Positions 1 through 9,248 of a stretch of DNA of 64,000 nt are shown here, one piece after another. Source of the DNA: Streptomyces sp. SAI-127 (GTDB taxonomy: Bacteria; Actinomycetota; Actinomycetes; Streptomycetales; Streptomycetaceae); NCBI RefSeq assembly GCF_029894425.1, contig NZ_JARXYJ010000001.1:6344501-6408500 (forward strand), given 5' to 3'. The notes beneath the pieces are model-generated. The model saw only the letters and a list, made by a program, of their open reading frames with translations. It was not told where the DNA came from and did no database searches. A program made the translations under genes and the position numbers. The first letter of the stretch is position 1. Every line of letters begins with the position of its first letter.

Positions 1-2775
1 GGGTACGCGAGGACCGCCGACGAGGCCAAGGGCCGGGCGGAGAACGCCGAGTCCACAGCCCGCGCCAAGCGCCAGGACGCCGAGGCGGCCCGGGACCGGG
101 CCAAGGGCAAGCGGGACGACGCGTGGGACGCCGAGAGCCAGGCGAACGCCGCCCGTGCCAAGGCCGACGCCAAGGACGCCTACGCCGAGGCCCACGACGC
201 GGACTCCGACGCCAAGGACTCCCGGGCCGCCGCGGACGAGGCGGACAAGGCCGCCGACGACGCCGAGTCGGCCGCGCGCTCGGCCCGTTCCGAGGCGGAC
301 GCGGCCACCCAGGCCGCCGCCGACGCGGACGCCGCCGCCACGCGCGCGGAGGCGGCCGCCCAGCGGGCCCGCTCCGACGCGGACGCGGCCCAGGCCGCCA
401 AGCTGCGGGCGGACGCGGCCGTCCGCACCGCGACCAGCGCCGCCGCCGACGCCATCAAGGCCTCCGAGGCCTCGGCCTCCGCCGCGCGGACCGCCGTCAA
501 GCTGGCCGACGAGGCCGAGAAGCACGCCGCCGACGCCATGAAGCAGGCCGACGCGGCGAAGGCCGAGGCCGCCAAGGCGGTCGCGGGCGCGGCGGACGCG
601 GCCGGGCACGCCTACACCACCGCCCAGGCGGCGGAGGACGCCGGCAACGCGGCACAGCAGGTCGCCGCGCCGGCGAACGACGCGATCCAGCTGGGCGCGC
701 CGTACGTCACCACCGACTCGGCGGCCGGCCTGGCCGTGCTGTCGGGCCAGTCGTCGAAGACGATCGCCGAGCAGCAGCAGGCGGTCGCCGAGGCACACGC
801 GGCCAACGCGCAGAAGAACGCGACCCAGGCGGCGAGCCTCGCGGCGGCGGCGACCGGTGACGCCAAGGCGGCGTACACGCTGGCCGCGGAGGCCGCCGGA
901 TTCGCCGCGGACGCCCGCAGGTCGGCGAAGGAGGCGCTGGGTTACGCCGCCGAGGCGGCCCAGTACGCGGCGGACGCGCAGGCCTCACTGGCCCGTGCGA
1001 AGGAGTACGACCGCCAGGCCACCGTGGACGCCGAGGCCGCCGACCGGGCCGCCGACCAGGCCGAGAGCTACGCGGTCGACGCCCGCTCCTCCGCCGACCA
1101 GGCCGCCCTGGACGCCGAGGCCGCCCGCACGGCGGCGGCGCAGGCCGAGCAGTCCGCGAAGGACGCCCGCGCGGCGGCCGACCGGGCGGACGCGGAGGCG
1201 ACGGCGGCGGAGGAGGCGGCGAAGGACGCGCAGAAGTACGCGGAGTCGGCGCAGGAGGCCGCCGAGTCGGCGGCACGCAAGGAGGCCAACAAGACCGTCC
1301 AGGACGGCGCCGGGACCGGTGTGGGCGGTGTCTTCTACGTCATTGAGAAGATGACCGAGGCGGCACCGGCCAAGCCTCTCAACACGTGCGACTACGTGCC
1401 GCAGGGCTGCACGGTGACGTACGAGCTGTACGTGAACATCACGGTCAGCTACTACTTCTGCGTCAACCCCGATGTTCCGGCCACGGAGGCCGGCTGCCCG
1501 CAGTCGGACACCGTTTTCCTCAAGACGGACACGCTCCCGAACCAGAAGCGGGAGTGGACCCACCACTTCAGCTTCGGCGACATCACCCGGATCGGCTGGC
1601 AGACCCTCTTCGGGGAGACGGTCGGCGCGGTCCTGTACGAGATCGTCCTCGGCGATGCCGCCCGCTGCTACCACGGCGACAAGGGAGCCTGCGCCTGGTT
1701 CGCGTCCAACTTCATCCCGGGCAAGGCGTTCACGAAGGTCGCCGACGCGATCCGCGCGCTCGATGTCGCCATGAAGACCGGTATCGGGGTCGCGGATGCG
1801 TTCAAGGCGCTGAAGGCCCTGGACGGCGTGAATCCGGCGACATTGGCCCGGATCGAGGACTCCGTCCGTCTGTACGACGACGCGTTGTCGGTCTGCCCGG
1901 TCAACAGTTTCCCCGGCTCCACCGAGGTGCTGATGGCGGACGGCTCCCGCAAGGCGATCCGGGACGTTCGCAAGGGCGAGCTGGTCCTGGCCGGCGACCC
2001 TGTCACCGGCGGTCTGCGCGCGGAGCCGGTGACGGACACGTACCGTCACGACACCAGCCGGATGACGGACATCGCCGTCAGCGGTGGTCTCCTCACCAGC
2101 ACCCGCGGTCACCGCTTCTATGTCGAGGGACGCGGCTGGACCACGGTCGCGAACCTCGCCGTGGGCGACCGGCTGCGTACTCCGGACGGAACCACGAGCG
2201 CCGTGACGGCGCTCATGGACCGGTCGGGTCGGGCGGAGGTTTTCGACCTGACGGTCGACGACCTGCACACCTTTTTCGTGCGTACGCAGGGACGGGCTCC
2301 GCGGGACGTCCTTGTCCACAACTGCCTGAAGATCATCGATGACGAGGGCCTCAGCGGCGCACACACGCTGAGGGACCATGTCCGGCCCAGCGATGAGGAG
2401 ATGGCCGCGAAGGCCGTCGATTCGCGCAACCGCTCCGGTGTCGCCACGCGCTGGACGAGCGAGGAAATCGCCCAGGACTCGGTCAATACTGCGTTCCAGC
2501 AGTGGATCGCCCGCAACCCGAAGGGCCTGGACGGCTGGATGAGCCGTATGCGGGACAAGTTCGGCAGGAAGAATGACCGGGGGTACTTTGATCCCCAGAC
2601 AGATCTCAAGCCGATCACGTGGACCCTCAAGGATGCCAAGAACCTCGGCCTCAAGTGGGTGCGCGGCGGCGACCAGAAGGTTGACGCCGGGACCAAGGTG
2701 ATCATCCAGCTGAAGTACGTGGGACGCGACCACCCCCCGGGTTACGTCGTCTACACGGCCTACCTGGCCGGCTGA
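1..2775 (+). CDS. Polymorphic toxin, 3' part: Ala-rich coiled coil, Hint domain, RNase A-like C-terminal toxin
   Basis: The frame is open from the first base, so the N-terminus lies outside the window; 924 codons are visible. Residues 1-430 are an Ala/Asp/Glu-rich heptad-like coiled coil. About 430-630 is a less repetitive 'pre-toxin' part. A Hint (intein-like) domain starts near codon 632 (C-P-V-N-S-F, then T-E-V-L-M-A-D-G-S) and ends with V-L-V-H-N-C at 2308-2325. The last 149 residues look like the bacterial RNase A-like CdiA-CT fold: an early H-T-L-R-D-H-V block, a central A-T-R-W-T block and a terminal G-Y-V-V-Y-T-A-Y. By family knowledge, Hint domains of this kind release the toxin tip. 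The toxin assignment rests on motif memory and was not searched. The next gene, 72 bp on, is the probable immunity gene. Delivery route is unknown because the N-terminus is missing. Confidence 0.85.
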   Translation, partial: GYARTADEAKGRAENAESTARAKRQDAEAARDRAKGKRDDAWDAESQANAARAKADAKDAYAEAHDADSDAKDSRAAADEADKAADDAESAARSARSEADAATQAAADADAAATRAEAAAQRARSDADAAQAAKLRADAAVRTATSAAADAIKASEASASAARTAVKLADEAEKHAADAMKQADAAKAEAAKAVAGAADAAGHAYTTAQAAEDAGNAAQQVAAPANDAIQLGAPYVTTDSAAGLAVLSGQSSKTIAEQQQAVAEAHAANAQKNATQAASLAAAATGDAKAAYTLAAEAAGFAADARRSAKEALGYAAEAAQYAADAQASLARAKEYDRQATVDAEAADRAADQAESYAVDARSSADQAALDAEAARTAAAQAEQSAKDARAAADRADAEATAAEEAAKDAQKYAESAQEAAESAARKEANKTVQDGAGTGVGGVFYVIEKMTEAAPAKPLNTCDYVPQGCTVTYELYVNITVSYYFCVNPDVPATEAGCPQSDTVFLKTDTLPNQKREWTHHFSFGDITRIGWQTLFGETVGAVLYEIVLGDAARCYHGDKGACAWFASNFIPGKAFTKVADAIRALDVAMKTGIGVADAFKALKALDGVNPATLARIEDSVRLYDDALSVCPVNSFPGSTEVLMADGSRKAIRDVRKGELVLAGDPVTGGLRAEPVTDTYRHDTSRMTDIAVSGGLLTSTRGHRFYVEGRGWTTVANLAVGDRLRTPDGTTSAVTALMDRSGRAEVFDLTVDDLHTFFVRTQGRAPRDVLVHNCLKIIDDEGLSGAHTLRDHVRPSDEEMAAKAVDSRNRSGVATRWTSEEIAQDSVNTAFQQWIARNPKGLDGWMSRMRDKFGRKNDRGYFDPQTDLKPITWTLKDAKNLGLKWVRGGDQKVDAGTKVIIQLKYVGRDHPPGYVVYTAYLAG

Positions 2776-2847
2776 TCACTGCACCATCACCTGTCCGACC
2801 GCCGAGGGCGACTCCCTGTCGCCCTCGGCGCCTTCGTGAGGGAACCC

Positions 2848-4119
2848 ATGCCGGAACAACGCGAGGCACGCTTCTGGAACTTCGACGGCGACTTCGGGAT
2901 CAGTCTCCTGATCGCCACAGACCCCGTAGACGCGCCGACCGGTGACGTCGACGAGGCACGTGCCCTCAGAGACGACGCGCGGCTACTGCTGGACTCCTCC
3001 CTCCCCGACGAGGTCCTGCGCACCGTGTGGCGCGCCGCGTCGGCGGGCCATCGGGATCCCGGTACGGATCCCCGCAGCGCATTGCGGCGCATCGTCGAGA
3101 AGTGCGAGGAGGAGATCTCCGTCGGCGTGCCCGAACCCGAGCCCGGCGGCCCGACGGTCGTCGTGGACGAGAGTGCCATGAAGGAGAAGGTGCTGGCCGA
3201 AGTGCCGGCGGTCTCCGGCCTGCCCGCCGGACCGCAGGTCGCGTCCGCGCTGGCACGGGTCGTGGCCGACGTCGACGCCGATCTGGGCTTCCGGCTGTTT
3301 CTGCGGGTGCTGAAGGCGTACACGGTTCCAGTCGACCTGGAACGCTATGACCGGTACCGGGAGATCGGTGACGGATTCGGCTACCCGGCGCCACTGGTCC
3401 ACCACGGACTCGCCGTGCGGTGGCCACGCTTCGACGATGCCTCGGTCCGGCGGCGGTTCGGGCGGGACTTCGGATTCTCCTTCATCGCCGGCCGCTTCCA
3501 CGGGGATCTGTGGCAGCACTCGTACACGGTCGAGGAGGGAGTCCGCGGCGTCGTCGCCGACGAGGTGGGTGCCGTACCGGGTGCGTCCGCGTTCGCTCTG
3601 CTCCAGGACACCTCGCGACTGCAGCGCTCCCCCCTTCCCGATGACACCCTCACCCTGCTCTGGCAGGTGACTACGGGCCGGGGATACGACCTCGACGGGC
3701 TGAACGTCAGGCAGTGGCTGCACCACATCACGGACATCTGCACGGAACGTCTTCGCGAGATCGACCCCGGCTTCACCGCCGGCACCCCCGAGCTCGCCGA
3801 CATGTCCCACCGGGACGTGGTACTGCGCGAACTGCGCGATACGGCCCCGGCGTTGACGAAGGCGGTGCACGACAGCCCATGGTTCGGCGCAGACACCAGC
3901 CCGTGGTTCGAACTGTCGGAACAGGCGGCGCCTGTCCTGGAACAGATCGTCACCCAGGTCGATCCCGATCTCGGTTTCCGCCTCCTGCTCAGGACCGTGC
4001 GGACCTACTCGGTACCGGTGACAGACGAACGCCTCATGAGGTATCTGGCACTCGGCAGGGAGTTCGGCTACGGCCGCCGCCACATCGCGGATCTCGTCGA
4101 CTCGCTCCGGGAGGGGTGA
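2848..4119 (+). CDS. Candidate immunity protein (CdiI-like), tandem-duplicated
   Basis: Encodes 423 residues made of two homologous halves. Each half carries an acidic segment with 'S-L-P-D-E/D' and a leucine-rich stretch, followed by 'D-L-G-F-R-L-F/L-L-R' and 'T/S-Y/V-S-V-P-V' and an 'F-G-Y' block; the second copy ends the protein. It lies directly after a toxin whose tip resembles RNase A-like CdiA-CT, and the halves resemble CDI immunity proteins of the CdiI_4 type, so it probably neutralises that toxin in the cytoplasm. The ATG at 2848 is preferred because GAGGG sits five bases upstream; a GTG at 2836 lies in the same frame but has no comparable site. No signal peptide or membrane segment is visible. 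The function is inferred from position and motif similarity. Confidence 0.7.
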   Translation: MPEQREARFWNFDGDFGISLLIATDPVDAPTGDVDEARALRDDARLLLDSSLPDEVLRTVWRAASAGHRDPGTDPRSALRRIVEKCEEEISVGVPEPEPGGPTVVVDESAMKEKVLAEVPAVSGLPAGPQVASALARVVADVDADLGFRLFLRVLKAYTVPVDLERYDRYREIGDGFGYPAPLVHHGLAVRWPRFDDASVRRRFGRDFGFSFIAGRFHGDLWQHSYTVEEGVRGVVADEVGAVPGASAFALLQDTSRLQRSPLPDDTLTLLWQVTTGRGYDLDGLNVRQWLHHITDICTERLREIDPGFTAGTPELADMSHRDVVLRELRDTAPALTKAVHDSPWFGADTSPWFELSEQAAPVLEQIVTQVDPDLGFRLLLRTVRTYSVPVTDERLMRYLALGREFGYGRRHIADLVDSLREG

Positions 4120-4218
4120 TCCCCCACCGGCCAGGACCGTCACCTATGGGCGACCCGCCTGGTGAGGACCCGTACTCGACCGATTACGGGCCCTCACCGT
4201 ACGCCCTTCGCCGACGCG

Positions 4219-5223
4219 TCAGGAAACCGTCCGCCGCCCCGTGCTCGCCCGTTCCGTCATCCTCGGCGGCAGCAGTGTCGACTCCGGTACGGCCGTCCCG
4301 TCCAGCTTCTTCATCAGGAGCTCGACCGCTCGCGCGCCCACCTCCGCCGACGGCAGGGCCACCGAGGTGATCGGGACGCGGACCGACTCGGCCAGTTCGT
4401 CGGGGCAGATCGCGGTGACCGACAGGTCGGCCGGGACGCGCAGGCCCAGTTGCCCGAAGGCGTCGACCAGGGGTTGCAGCAGGGGTTCGTTGTGGACGAC
4501 CACTCCCGTCAACGCAGGTTGCTCGCGCAGGAGTTGTTCGGCCACCTCGCGGGCGGCACCCGGCTCGCAGGGGTGGACCGTCGACGACATCCCGCAGCGG
4601 TCCGCGGCGGCCGTGAAGCCCTGGACCACGCTCTGCGCGAAGGCGGTCTGCCGGACGTAGACCTCCGGCGGGGAACCGACGAGGGCCACCACCCGGTGGC
4701 CCAGCCGCGCCAGATGCTCCACGCACGCCTCGCCCGCCGCCCTGAAGTCGAGGTCGATGCAGGTCAGACCCTCCGAGGAGGCCGGGAAACCGATCAGCAC
4801 CGACGGCAGGTCCAGTGCGCGCAGCAACGGCAGCCGGGGATCCTCCAGCTGGACGTCCATCACGATCAGCGCGTCCACCATGGCCGTGTCCGCGACCCGC
4901 GTCAGTCCGTCCTCGCCCTCCTCCTGGGTCAGCAGCAGCACATCGTGGTCGTACCGCCGGGCAGTCGTCACCACCGACACCGCGAACTGCATCACGGTCG
5001 GGACGTGGATCCCGGCCCGCAAGGGTACGACCAGCGCCAGCACGTTCGACCGTCGGCCGGCCAGAGCTCGGGCGCCCGCGTGCGGTCGGTAGCCCAGCTC
5101 GCGGATGGCGTCCTCGACCCGCTGCCGGGTCTCCTCGGAGATCGGGCGCTTGCCGCTGAGGGCGTAGGAGACGGTGCTGGGGGAGACCCCGGCCCGCCGT
5201 GCCACATCGGTGATCTTCGCCAT
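4219..5223 (-). CDS. LacI-family transcriptional regulator of the xylosidase operon
   Basis: Encodes 334 residues. The N-terminus is a classic LacI helix-turn-helix (I-T-D-V-A-R-R-A-G-V-S with S-T-V-S-Y-A-L, then a hinge helix with R-P-H-A-G-A-R-A-L-A) at about residues 3-55, followed by a periplasmic-binding-protein-like sugar domain. Its ATG overlaps the stop codon of the GH31 gene (ATGA), so it is the last gene of the operon and is translationally coupled to the enzyme it probably controls. The 16-bp palindrome at 10620-10635 upstream of the binding-protein gene is its likely operator. That gives a feedback loop in which the repressor sits inside its own regulon. The inducer is unknown; a xyloglucan-derived disaccharide is the simplest guess from the enzyme. 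Confidence 0.92.
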   Translation of the reverse strand: MAKITDVARRAGVSPSTVSYALSGKRPISEETRQRVEDAIRELGYRPHAGARALAGRRSNVLALVVPLRAGIHVPTVMQFAVSVVTTARRYDHDVLLLTQEEGEDGLTRVADTAMVDALIVMDVQLEDPRLPLLRALDLPSVLIGFPASSEGLTCIDLDFRAAGEACVEHLARLGHRVVALVGSPPEVYVRQTAFAQSVVQGFTAAADRCGMSSTVHPCEPGAAREVAEQLLREQPALTGVVVHNEPLLQPLVDAFGQLGLRVPADLSVTAICPDELAESVRVPITSVALPSAEVGARAVELLMKKLDGTAVPESTLLPPRMTERASTGRRTVS

Positions 5224-7472
5224 CAGCCCAGCTCCAGGGAGAGAAAGCCGGTCCCGGCCCGCGCCCGCGCCGCGCGCCCGCCCGCGGCCAGCACCCAGGG
5301 CGCCGACGGGTCACCGCAGGACGCCCGCAGCGTGTCCCCTTCGCGTACGACGGTGAAGGCGACCTCGCCGACCCGCACCGTGACCTGCTCGCCCCGCCCG
5401 AGCTCGTACGCCCGCAGGGTCACCCCGTCGGCGTGGTCGTAGTCGGGCCGGTCGTCCACCGCGCCGACCGGGAGCACGGCGCCCGGCCGCACCAGCAGCG
5501 GCACGCTCAGGAAGTCGTGCTTCTCGCGCACCCAGCGCGGTCCGGTCACCGTCTCGCCGGTCACGAAGTGGGTCCACGTGCCCTCGGGGACGTAGTAGGA
5601 GACCTCGCCCTCGTCGTTGAACACCGGCGCGACCATCAGGTCGGGGCCGAGCATGTACTGCCGCTCCAGATGCGCGCACCCGGGATCGTCCGGGAACTCC
5701 AGGACCATCGCCCGCATCACCGGCACGCCCTCGGCGTGGGCGGTGCGCGCGGCCTCGTAGAGGTACGGCATGAGCTTCAGCTTGAGGTGGGTGAAGTGCC
5801 GTAGGACGTCCACGGACTCCTCGTCGAACAGCCACGGCACCCGGTAGGAGGAGCTGCCGTGCAGACGGCTGTGGGAGGAGAGGAGTCCGAAGGCCAGCCA
5901 ACGCTTGAACAGCGCCGGTGTCGGGGTGCCCTCGAAGCCGCCGATGTCGTGGCTCCAGAAGCCGAAGCCGGACAGGCCCAACGACAGCCCGCCGCGCAGT
6001 GACTCGGCCATCGACTCGTAGGTCGCCTCGCAGTCGCCGCCCCAGTGCACCGGGAACTGCTGGCTGCCCGCGGTCGCCGAGCGGGCGAAGACCACCGCCT
6101 CCTCCTCGCCGCGGTGCTTGCGCAGCACGTCGAAGACGGTCCGGTTGTAGAGGTAGGTGTAGTAGTTGTGCATCCGCTCCGGGTCGGAGCCGTCGGACCA
6201 CTCCACGTCCAGCGGCACCCGCTCGCCGAAGTCGGTCTTGAAGCAGTCGACGCCCTGTGCGAGGAGCGCCTCCAGCTTGGCGGCGTACCAGTCGCGGGCG
6301 GCCGGGCTGGTGAAGTCGACCAGGGCCATGCCGGGCTGCCACAGGTCCCACTGCCACACGCTGCCGTCGGGGCGCCTGAGGAGATGGCCGAGCGCCTTGC
6401 CCTCCGCGAACAGGGGCGACCTCTGGGCGATGTACGGATTGATCCATGCGGAGACCCTGAGGCCCCGGGCGTGCAGGCGCGCGAGCATGCCCTCCGGGTC
6501 GGGGAAGACCCGCGGGTCCCACTGGAAGTCGCACCAGTTGAACTCGCGCATCCAGAAGCAGTCGAAGTGGAAGACGGAGAGGGGGAGTTCGCGCTCCCGC
6601 ATGCCCTCGATGAAGGACGTCACGGTCTCCTCGTCGTACGACGTCGTGAAGGACGTCGACAGCCACAGACCGAAGGACCAGGCGGGCGGGAGGGCCGGGC
6701 GGCCGGTGAGGGCCGTGTACTTGCGGATGATCTCCTTCGGGCTCGGGCCGTAGATGACGTAGTACGTCAACTCCTGGGTCTCGGCGCTGAACTGCACCCG
6801 CGAGACCGCTTCCGAGCCCACCTCGAAGGAGACTTTGCCCGGGTGGTCGACGAAGACGCCGTAGCCCGCGTCCGTGAGGTAGAACGGGACGTTCTTGTAG
6901 GCCTGTTCGGTGGCCGTGCCGCCGTCGGCGTTCCAGATGTCGACGACCTGGCCGTTCTTCACCAGCGGCCCGAAGCGTTCGCCGAGGCCGTACACCGAGG
7001 TGCCCACGCCGAGGCCCAGCTGCTCGCGCAGGTAGTGGGCGCCCGACGCGTCCCGCATGATGCCCATGCCCTTCGGGCCGCTGCCGGTCAGCAGCCGGCC
7101 GCCCGCGAGGAAGTCGACCTGCCAGGTGTCCGTGCGGGCCACCCGGACCGACAGCGCACCGGAGGTGAGGGTGGCGTGCTCCTCGTCGTACTCCGTGTGA
7201 GCCGTGAAGTCCTCCTTGCGGACCTCGAATTGCGGCCCCTGCGGTTGCTCGCCCTCGAAGTGGGTGAAGGTGACGCCGATGACGTCGGGCAGCGGGGCAT
7301 GGGCGCTGATCGTCACGACCGGTCCCTTCAACAGGTCGCCGCGGCGGCGGATGGGCTGGGTCGGCGCGAGGATGTCCAGCCGGCCGTCCGACGCGGCGAC
7401 CTCGTGGACCTGGGCCGGATGCGCCGCGGTGACGCCCTCGCGCAGCAACCAGTAGCCGTCGGTGAACTTCAC
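5223..7472 (-). CDS. yicI: Glycoside hydrolase family 31, YicI-type alpha-xylosidase
   Basis: Encodes 749 residues from the GTG at 7472, which has AAGTAAGGA just upstream; a GTG at 7496 would add eight residues and overlap the permease stop. The enzyme should remove alpha-linked xylose from short oligosaccharides such as isoprimeverose. The nucleophile motif C-F-K-T-D-F-G-E places Asp at residue 414 (E. coli YicI uses Asp416), and the downstream W-G-G-D-C segment carries the likely acid/base Asp. The extended stretch G-S-D-P-E-R-M-H-N-Y-Y is also YicI-like. No signal peptide is visible, so hydrolysis is cytoplasmic, after import by the ABC transporter encoded just upstream. The stop overlaps the LacI start (ATGA). 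Confidence 0.93.
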   Translation of the reverse strand: MKFTDGYWLLREGVTAAHPAQVHEVAASDGRLDILAPTQPIRRRGDLLKGPVVTISAHAPLPDVIGVTFTHFEGEQPQGPQFEVRKEDFTAHTEYDEEHATLTSGALSVRVARTDTWQVDFLAGGRLLTGSGPKGMGIMRDASGAHYLREQLGLGVGTSVYGLGERFGPLVKNGQVVDIWNADGGTATEQAYKNVPFYLTDAGYGVFVDHPGKVSFEVGSEAVSRVQFSAETQELTYYVIYGPSPKEIIRKYTALTGRPALPPAWSFGLWLSTSFTTSYDEETVTSFIEGMRERELPLSVFHFDCFWMREFNWCDFQWDPRVFPDPEGMLARLHARGLRVSAWINPYIAQRSPLFAEGKALGHLLRRPDGSVWQWDLWQPGMALVDFTSPAARDWYAAKLEALLAQGVDCFKTDFGERVPLDVEWSDGSDPERMHNYYTYLYNRTVFDVLRKHRGEEEAVVFARSATAGSQQFPVHWGGDCEATYESMAESLRGGLSLGLSGFGFWSHDIGGFEGTPTPALFKRWLAFGLLSSHSRLHGSSSYRVPWLFDEESVDVLRHFTHLKLKLMPYLYEAARTAHAEGVPVMRAMVLEFPDDPGCAHLERQYMLGPDLMVAPVFNDEGEVSYYVPEGTWTHFVTGETVTGPRWVREKHDFLSVPLLVRPGAVLPVGAVDDRPDYDHADGVTLRAYELGRGEQVTVRVGEVAFTVVREGDTLRASCGDPSAPWVLAAGGRAARARAGTGFLSLELG

Positions 7473-7482
7473 GTGGGGGTCC

Positions 7483-8307
7483 TTACTTGACGGCACCCAC
7501 GGCGATACCGCGGGTGAGGGTTCGCTGGAAGACGAGGAAGAACACGATCGCGGGGAGCACCCCGAGCAGGGCGGCGGCGTTGGTCATCGTGGCGTCCATC
7601 AGACGCTGGCCCTGGAGGACGCCGAGGGCCACCGACACCGTCTGGTTGTCGTTCGAGATCAGCATGACCAGGGGGAGCAGGAACTCGTTCCAGGTCCAGA
7701 TGAAGAAGAAGACCATCAGCACACCGAGGGTGGGGCGGCTGACGGGGACGACGATCCGCCACAGGACCTGCCACCTGTTCGCGCCGTCGATGCGGGCCGC
7801 CTCCAGGATCTCGCGGGGGAACTGGCCGAGGACCGCGGAGAGCAGATACGTGCCGAAGGCCGCCTGGATCACCGTGAACACGATGATCACGCTCAACCTC
7901 GTGTCGTAGAGGCCGACTTCCTTGCTCAGGTAGTAGACCGGGTAGACCAGCGCCTCCTGCGGCAGCATGTTCGCGAGGACGAAGAAGGCGAGGACCCAGG
8001 TGCGGCCCTTGATGCGGCCGATGCCGATCGCGTAGGCGTTCAGGACGGACAGGACCACGGCCAGTACCGCCACCGAGCCGCTGATCAGGACCGAGTTGAC
8101 CAGTTTCTGTCCGAAGTCGACGCGTTCCCAGAAGTCCTTGATGCCGGTCGTGTACAGGCCGTCGGGGAGGCTGAGGGGGCCGTTCTGGGCGTACTCCGCG
8201 GGGGACTTGAAGGCGTTGACCGTGACGATCAGGAACGGCACGACCATGAACAGGGCCGCGAGGCACAGGGCGATCAGGACCGGGTAGCGGCGCAGGGCGG
8301 TGGTCAT
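7483..8307 (-). CDS. Carbohydrate ABC transporter permease, MalG type
   Basis: Encodes 274 residues with about six hydrophobic segments, the first immediately after the start. The EAA-type cytoplasmic loop that contacts the ATPase reads E-A-A-R-I-D-G-A-N near the middle of the protein. The start ATG at 8307 overlaps the stop of the preceding permease (ATGA). Together with that permease and the lipoprotein it should form the membrane part of an oligosaccharide importer. No ATPase gene is in the operon. Streptomyces sugar importers of this class commonly share the MsiK ATPase, so the energy subunit is probably encoded elsewhere. The product feeds the cytoplasmic GH31 enzyme encoded next. Confidence 0.92.
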   Translation of the reverse strand: MTTALRRYPVLIALCLAALFMVVPFLIVTVNAFKSPAEYAQNGPLSLPDGLYTTGIKDFWERVDFGQKLVNSVLISGSVAVLAVVLSVLNAYAIGIGRIKGRTWVLAFFVLANMLPQEALVYPVYYLSKEVGLYDTRLSVIIVFTVIQAAFGTYLLSAVLGQFPREILEAARIDGANRWQVLWRIVVPVSRPTLGVLMVFFFIWTWNEFLLPLVMLISNDNQTVSVALGVLQGQRLMDATMTNAAALLGVLPAIVFFLVFQRTLTRGIAVGAVK

Positions 8308-9248
8308 GAGTCCGTCCTCTCCTGGAGCCTCAGACCGATCAGGGAGAGCGCGAGGATGAGCACCGTCAGCACGGTGGAGATCGCGGCGCCGTAGCCGACC
8401 TGCGTCTTCTCGAAGAACGTGGTGAAGGAGAAGTAGGAGGGCACGTCGGTGGCGCCGCCGGGCCCGCCCTTCGTGAGCACGTACACCGCGCCGAACACCT
8501 TGAGCGCGGCGATCGAGCACCAGGTGAGGACGACGTAGATCTCCGGCCGGATCTGGGGCAGCGTGATGTGCCAGAAGCGGCGCCACCAGCCGGCGCCGTC
8601 CAGTTCGGCCGCCTCGTACAGCTGGGGGTCGACGCGCTGCAGACCCGCCATGAAGACGACCAGCGGGAAGCCCAGTTGGACCCAGACCATGACGCCCATG
8701 ACGCTGTAGAGCGCGAGATCGGGATCGCCCAGCCAGTCCTGCTGCCAGGAGCCGAGGCCGATCGCCTTCAGGAGCGCGTTGAGCGAGCCGTCGTCCGGGG
8801 CGAGGATCCAGCTCCAGACGATGCCGGCGACCGCGATCGGCAGCACCTGGGGGAGGTAGAAGCAGGCGCGGAGAACGGCGGCCGTTCTGGATCCGAAGTG
8901 CTTGCCGACGTAGTCGAACAGGGCGGCGGCGAGGACCAGTCCGAGGGCCGTGGGGATCGCCGCCATCGCCACGACCATGAACAGGCTGTGCCGGAAGGAC
9001 GCCCAGAACTCGGAATCGTCCATCAGCTCGCGGTAGTTGGCGAGCCCCGACCACTCGGGGGAGCCCACGCCCTGCCAGTCCGTGAAGCTCACGTACGTGT
9101 TCATCACGAACGGCAGGACGATGACCGCGAGGAAGGCGAGGGCGCCCGGTAGGAGGAAGAGGGCGTAGGAGTCGCGGGGGCGGCGCGGGGGCCGTACGGC
9201 GGCGCCCTTGCCGGCCGCCCGCGCACTCCGCTCGACGGTCACCGTCAT
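8304..9248 (-). CDS. Carbohydrate ABC transporter permease, MalF type
   Basis: Encodes 314 residues from an ATG at 9248 that overlaps the stop of the binding-protein gene (ATGA). A basic N-terminus (R-P-P-R-R-P-R) precedes the first membrane segment (Y-A-L-F-L-L-P-G-A-L). The EAA loop reads Y-E-A-A-E-L-D-G-A-G, as in MalF-type permeases, and a second conserved piece follows (K-V-F-G-A-V-Y-V-L-T-K-G-G-P). It pairs with the MalG-type permease encoded downstream. Substrate is inferred from the GH31 alpha-xylosidase in the same operon rather than from the permease itself. Confidence 0.92.
   Translation of the reverse strand: MTVTVERSARAAGKGAAVRPPRRPRDSYALFLLPGALAFLAVIVLPFVMNTYVSFTDWQGVGSPEWSGLANYRELMDDSEFWASFRHSLFMVVAMAAIPTALGLVLAAALFDYVGKHFGSRTAAVLRACFYLPQVLPIAVAGIVWSWILAPDDGSLNALLKAIGLGSWQQDWLGDPDLALYSVMGVMVWVQLGFPLVVFMAGLQRVDPQLYEAAELDGAGWWRRFWHITLPQIRPEIYVVLTWCSIAALKVFGAVYVLTKGGPGGATDVPSYFSFTTFFEKTQVGYGAAISTVLTVLILALSLIGLRLQERTDS

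Noticed and set aside
985..2733. Long minus-strand open frame opposite the toxin gene
   Set aside because: It is a by-product of high third-position GC in the Ala-rich plus-strand gene; its translation has no domain and is Arg/Asp/Val-rich shadow sequence.
6045..7490. Plus-strand open frame opposite the GH31 gene
   Set aside because: The minus strand has clear GH31 catalytic motifs; the plus translation is compositional shadow.
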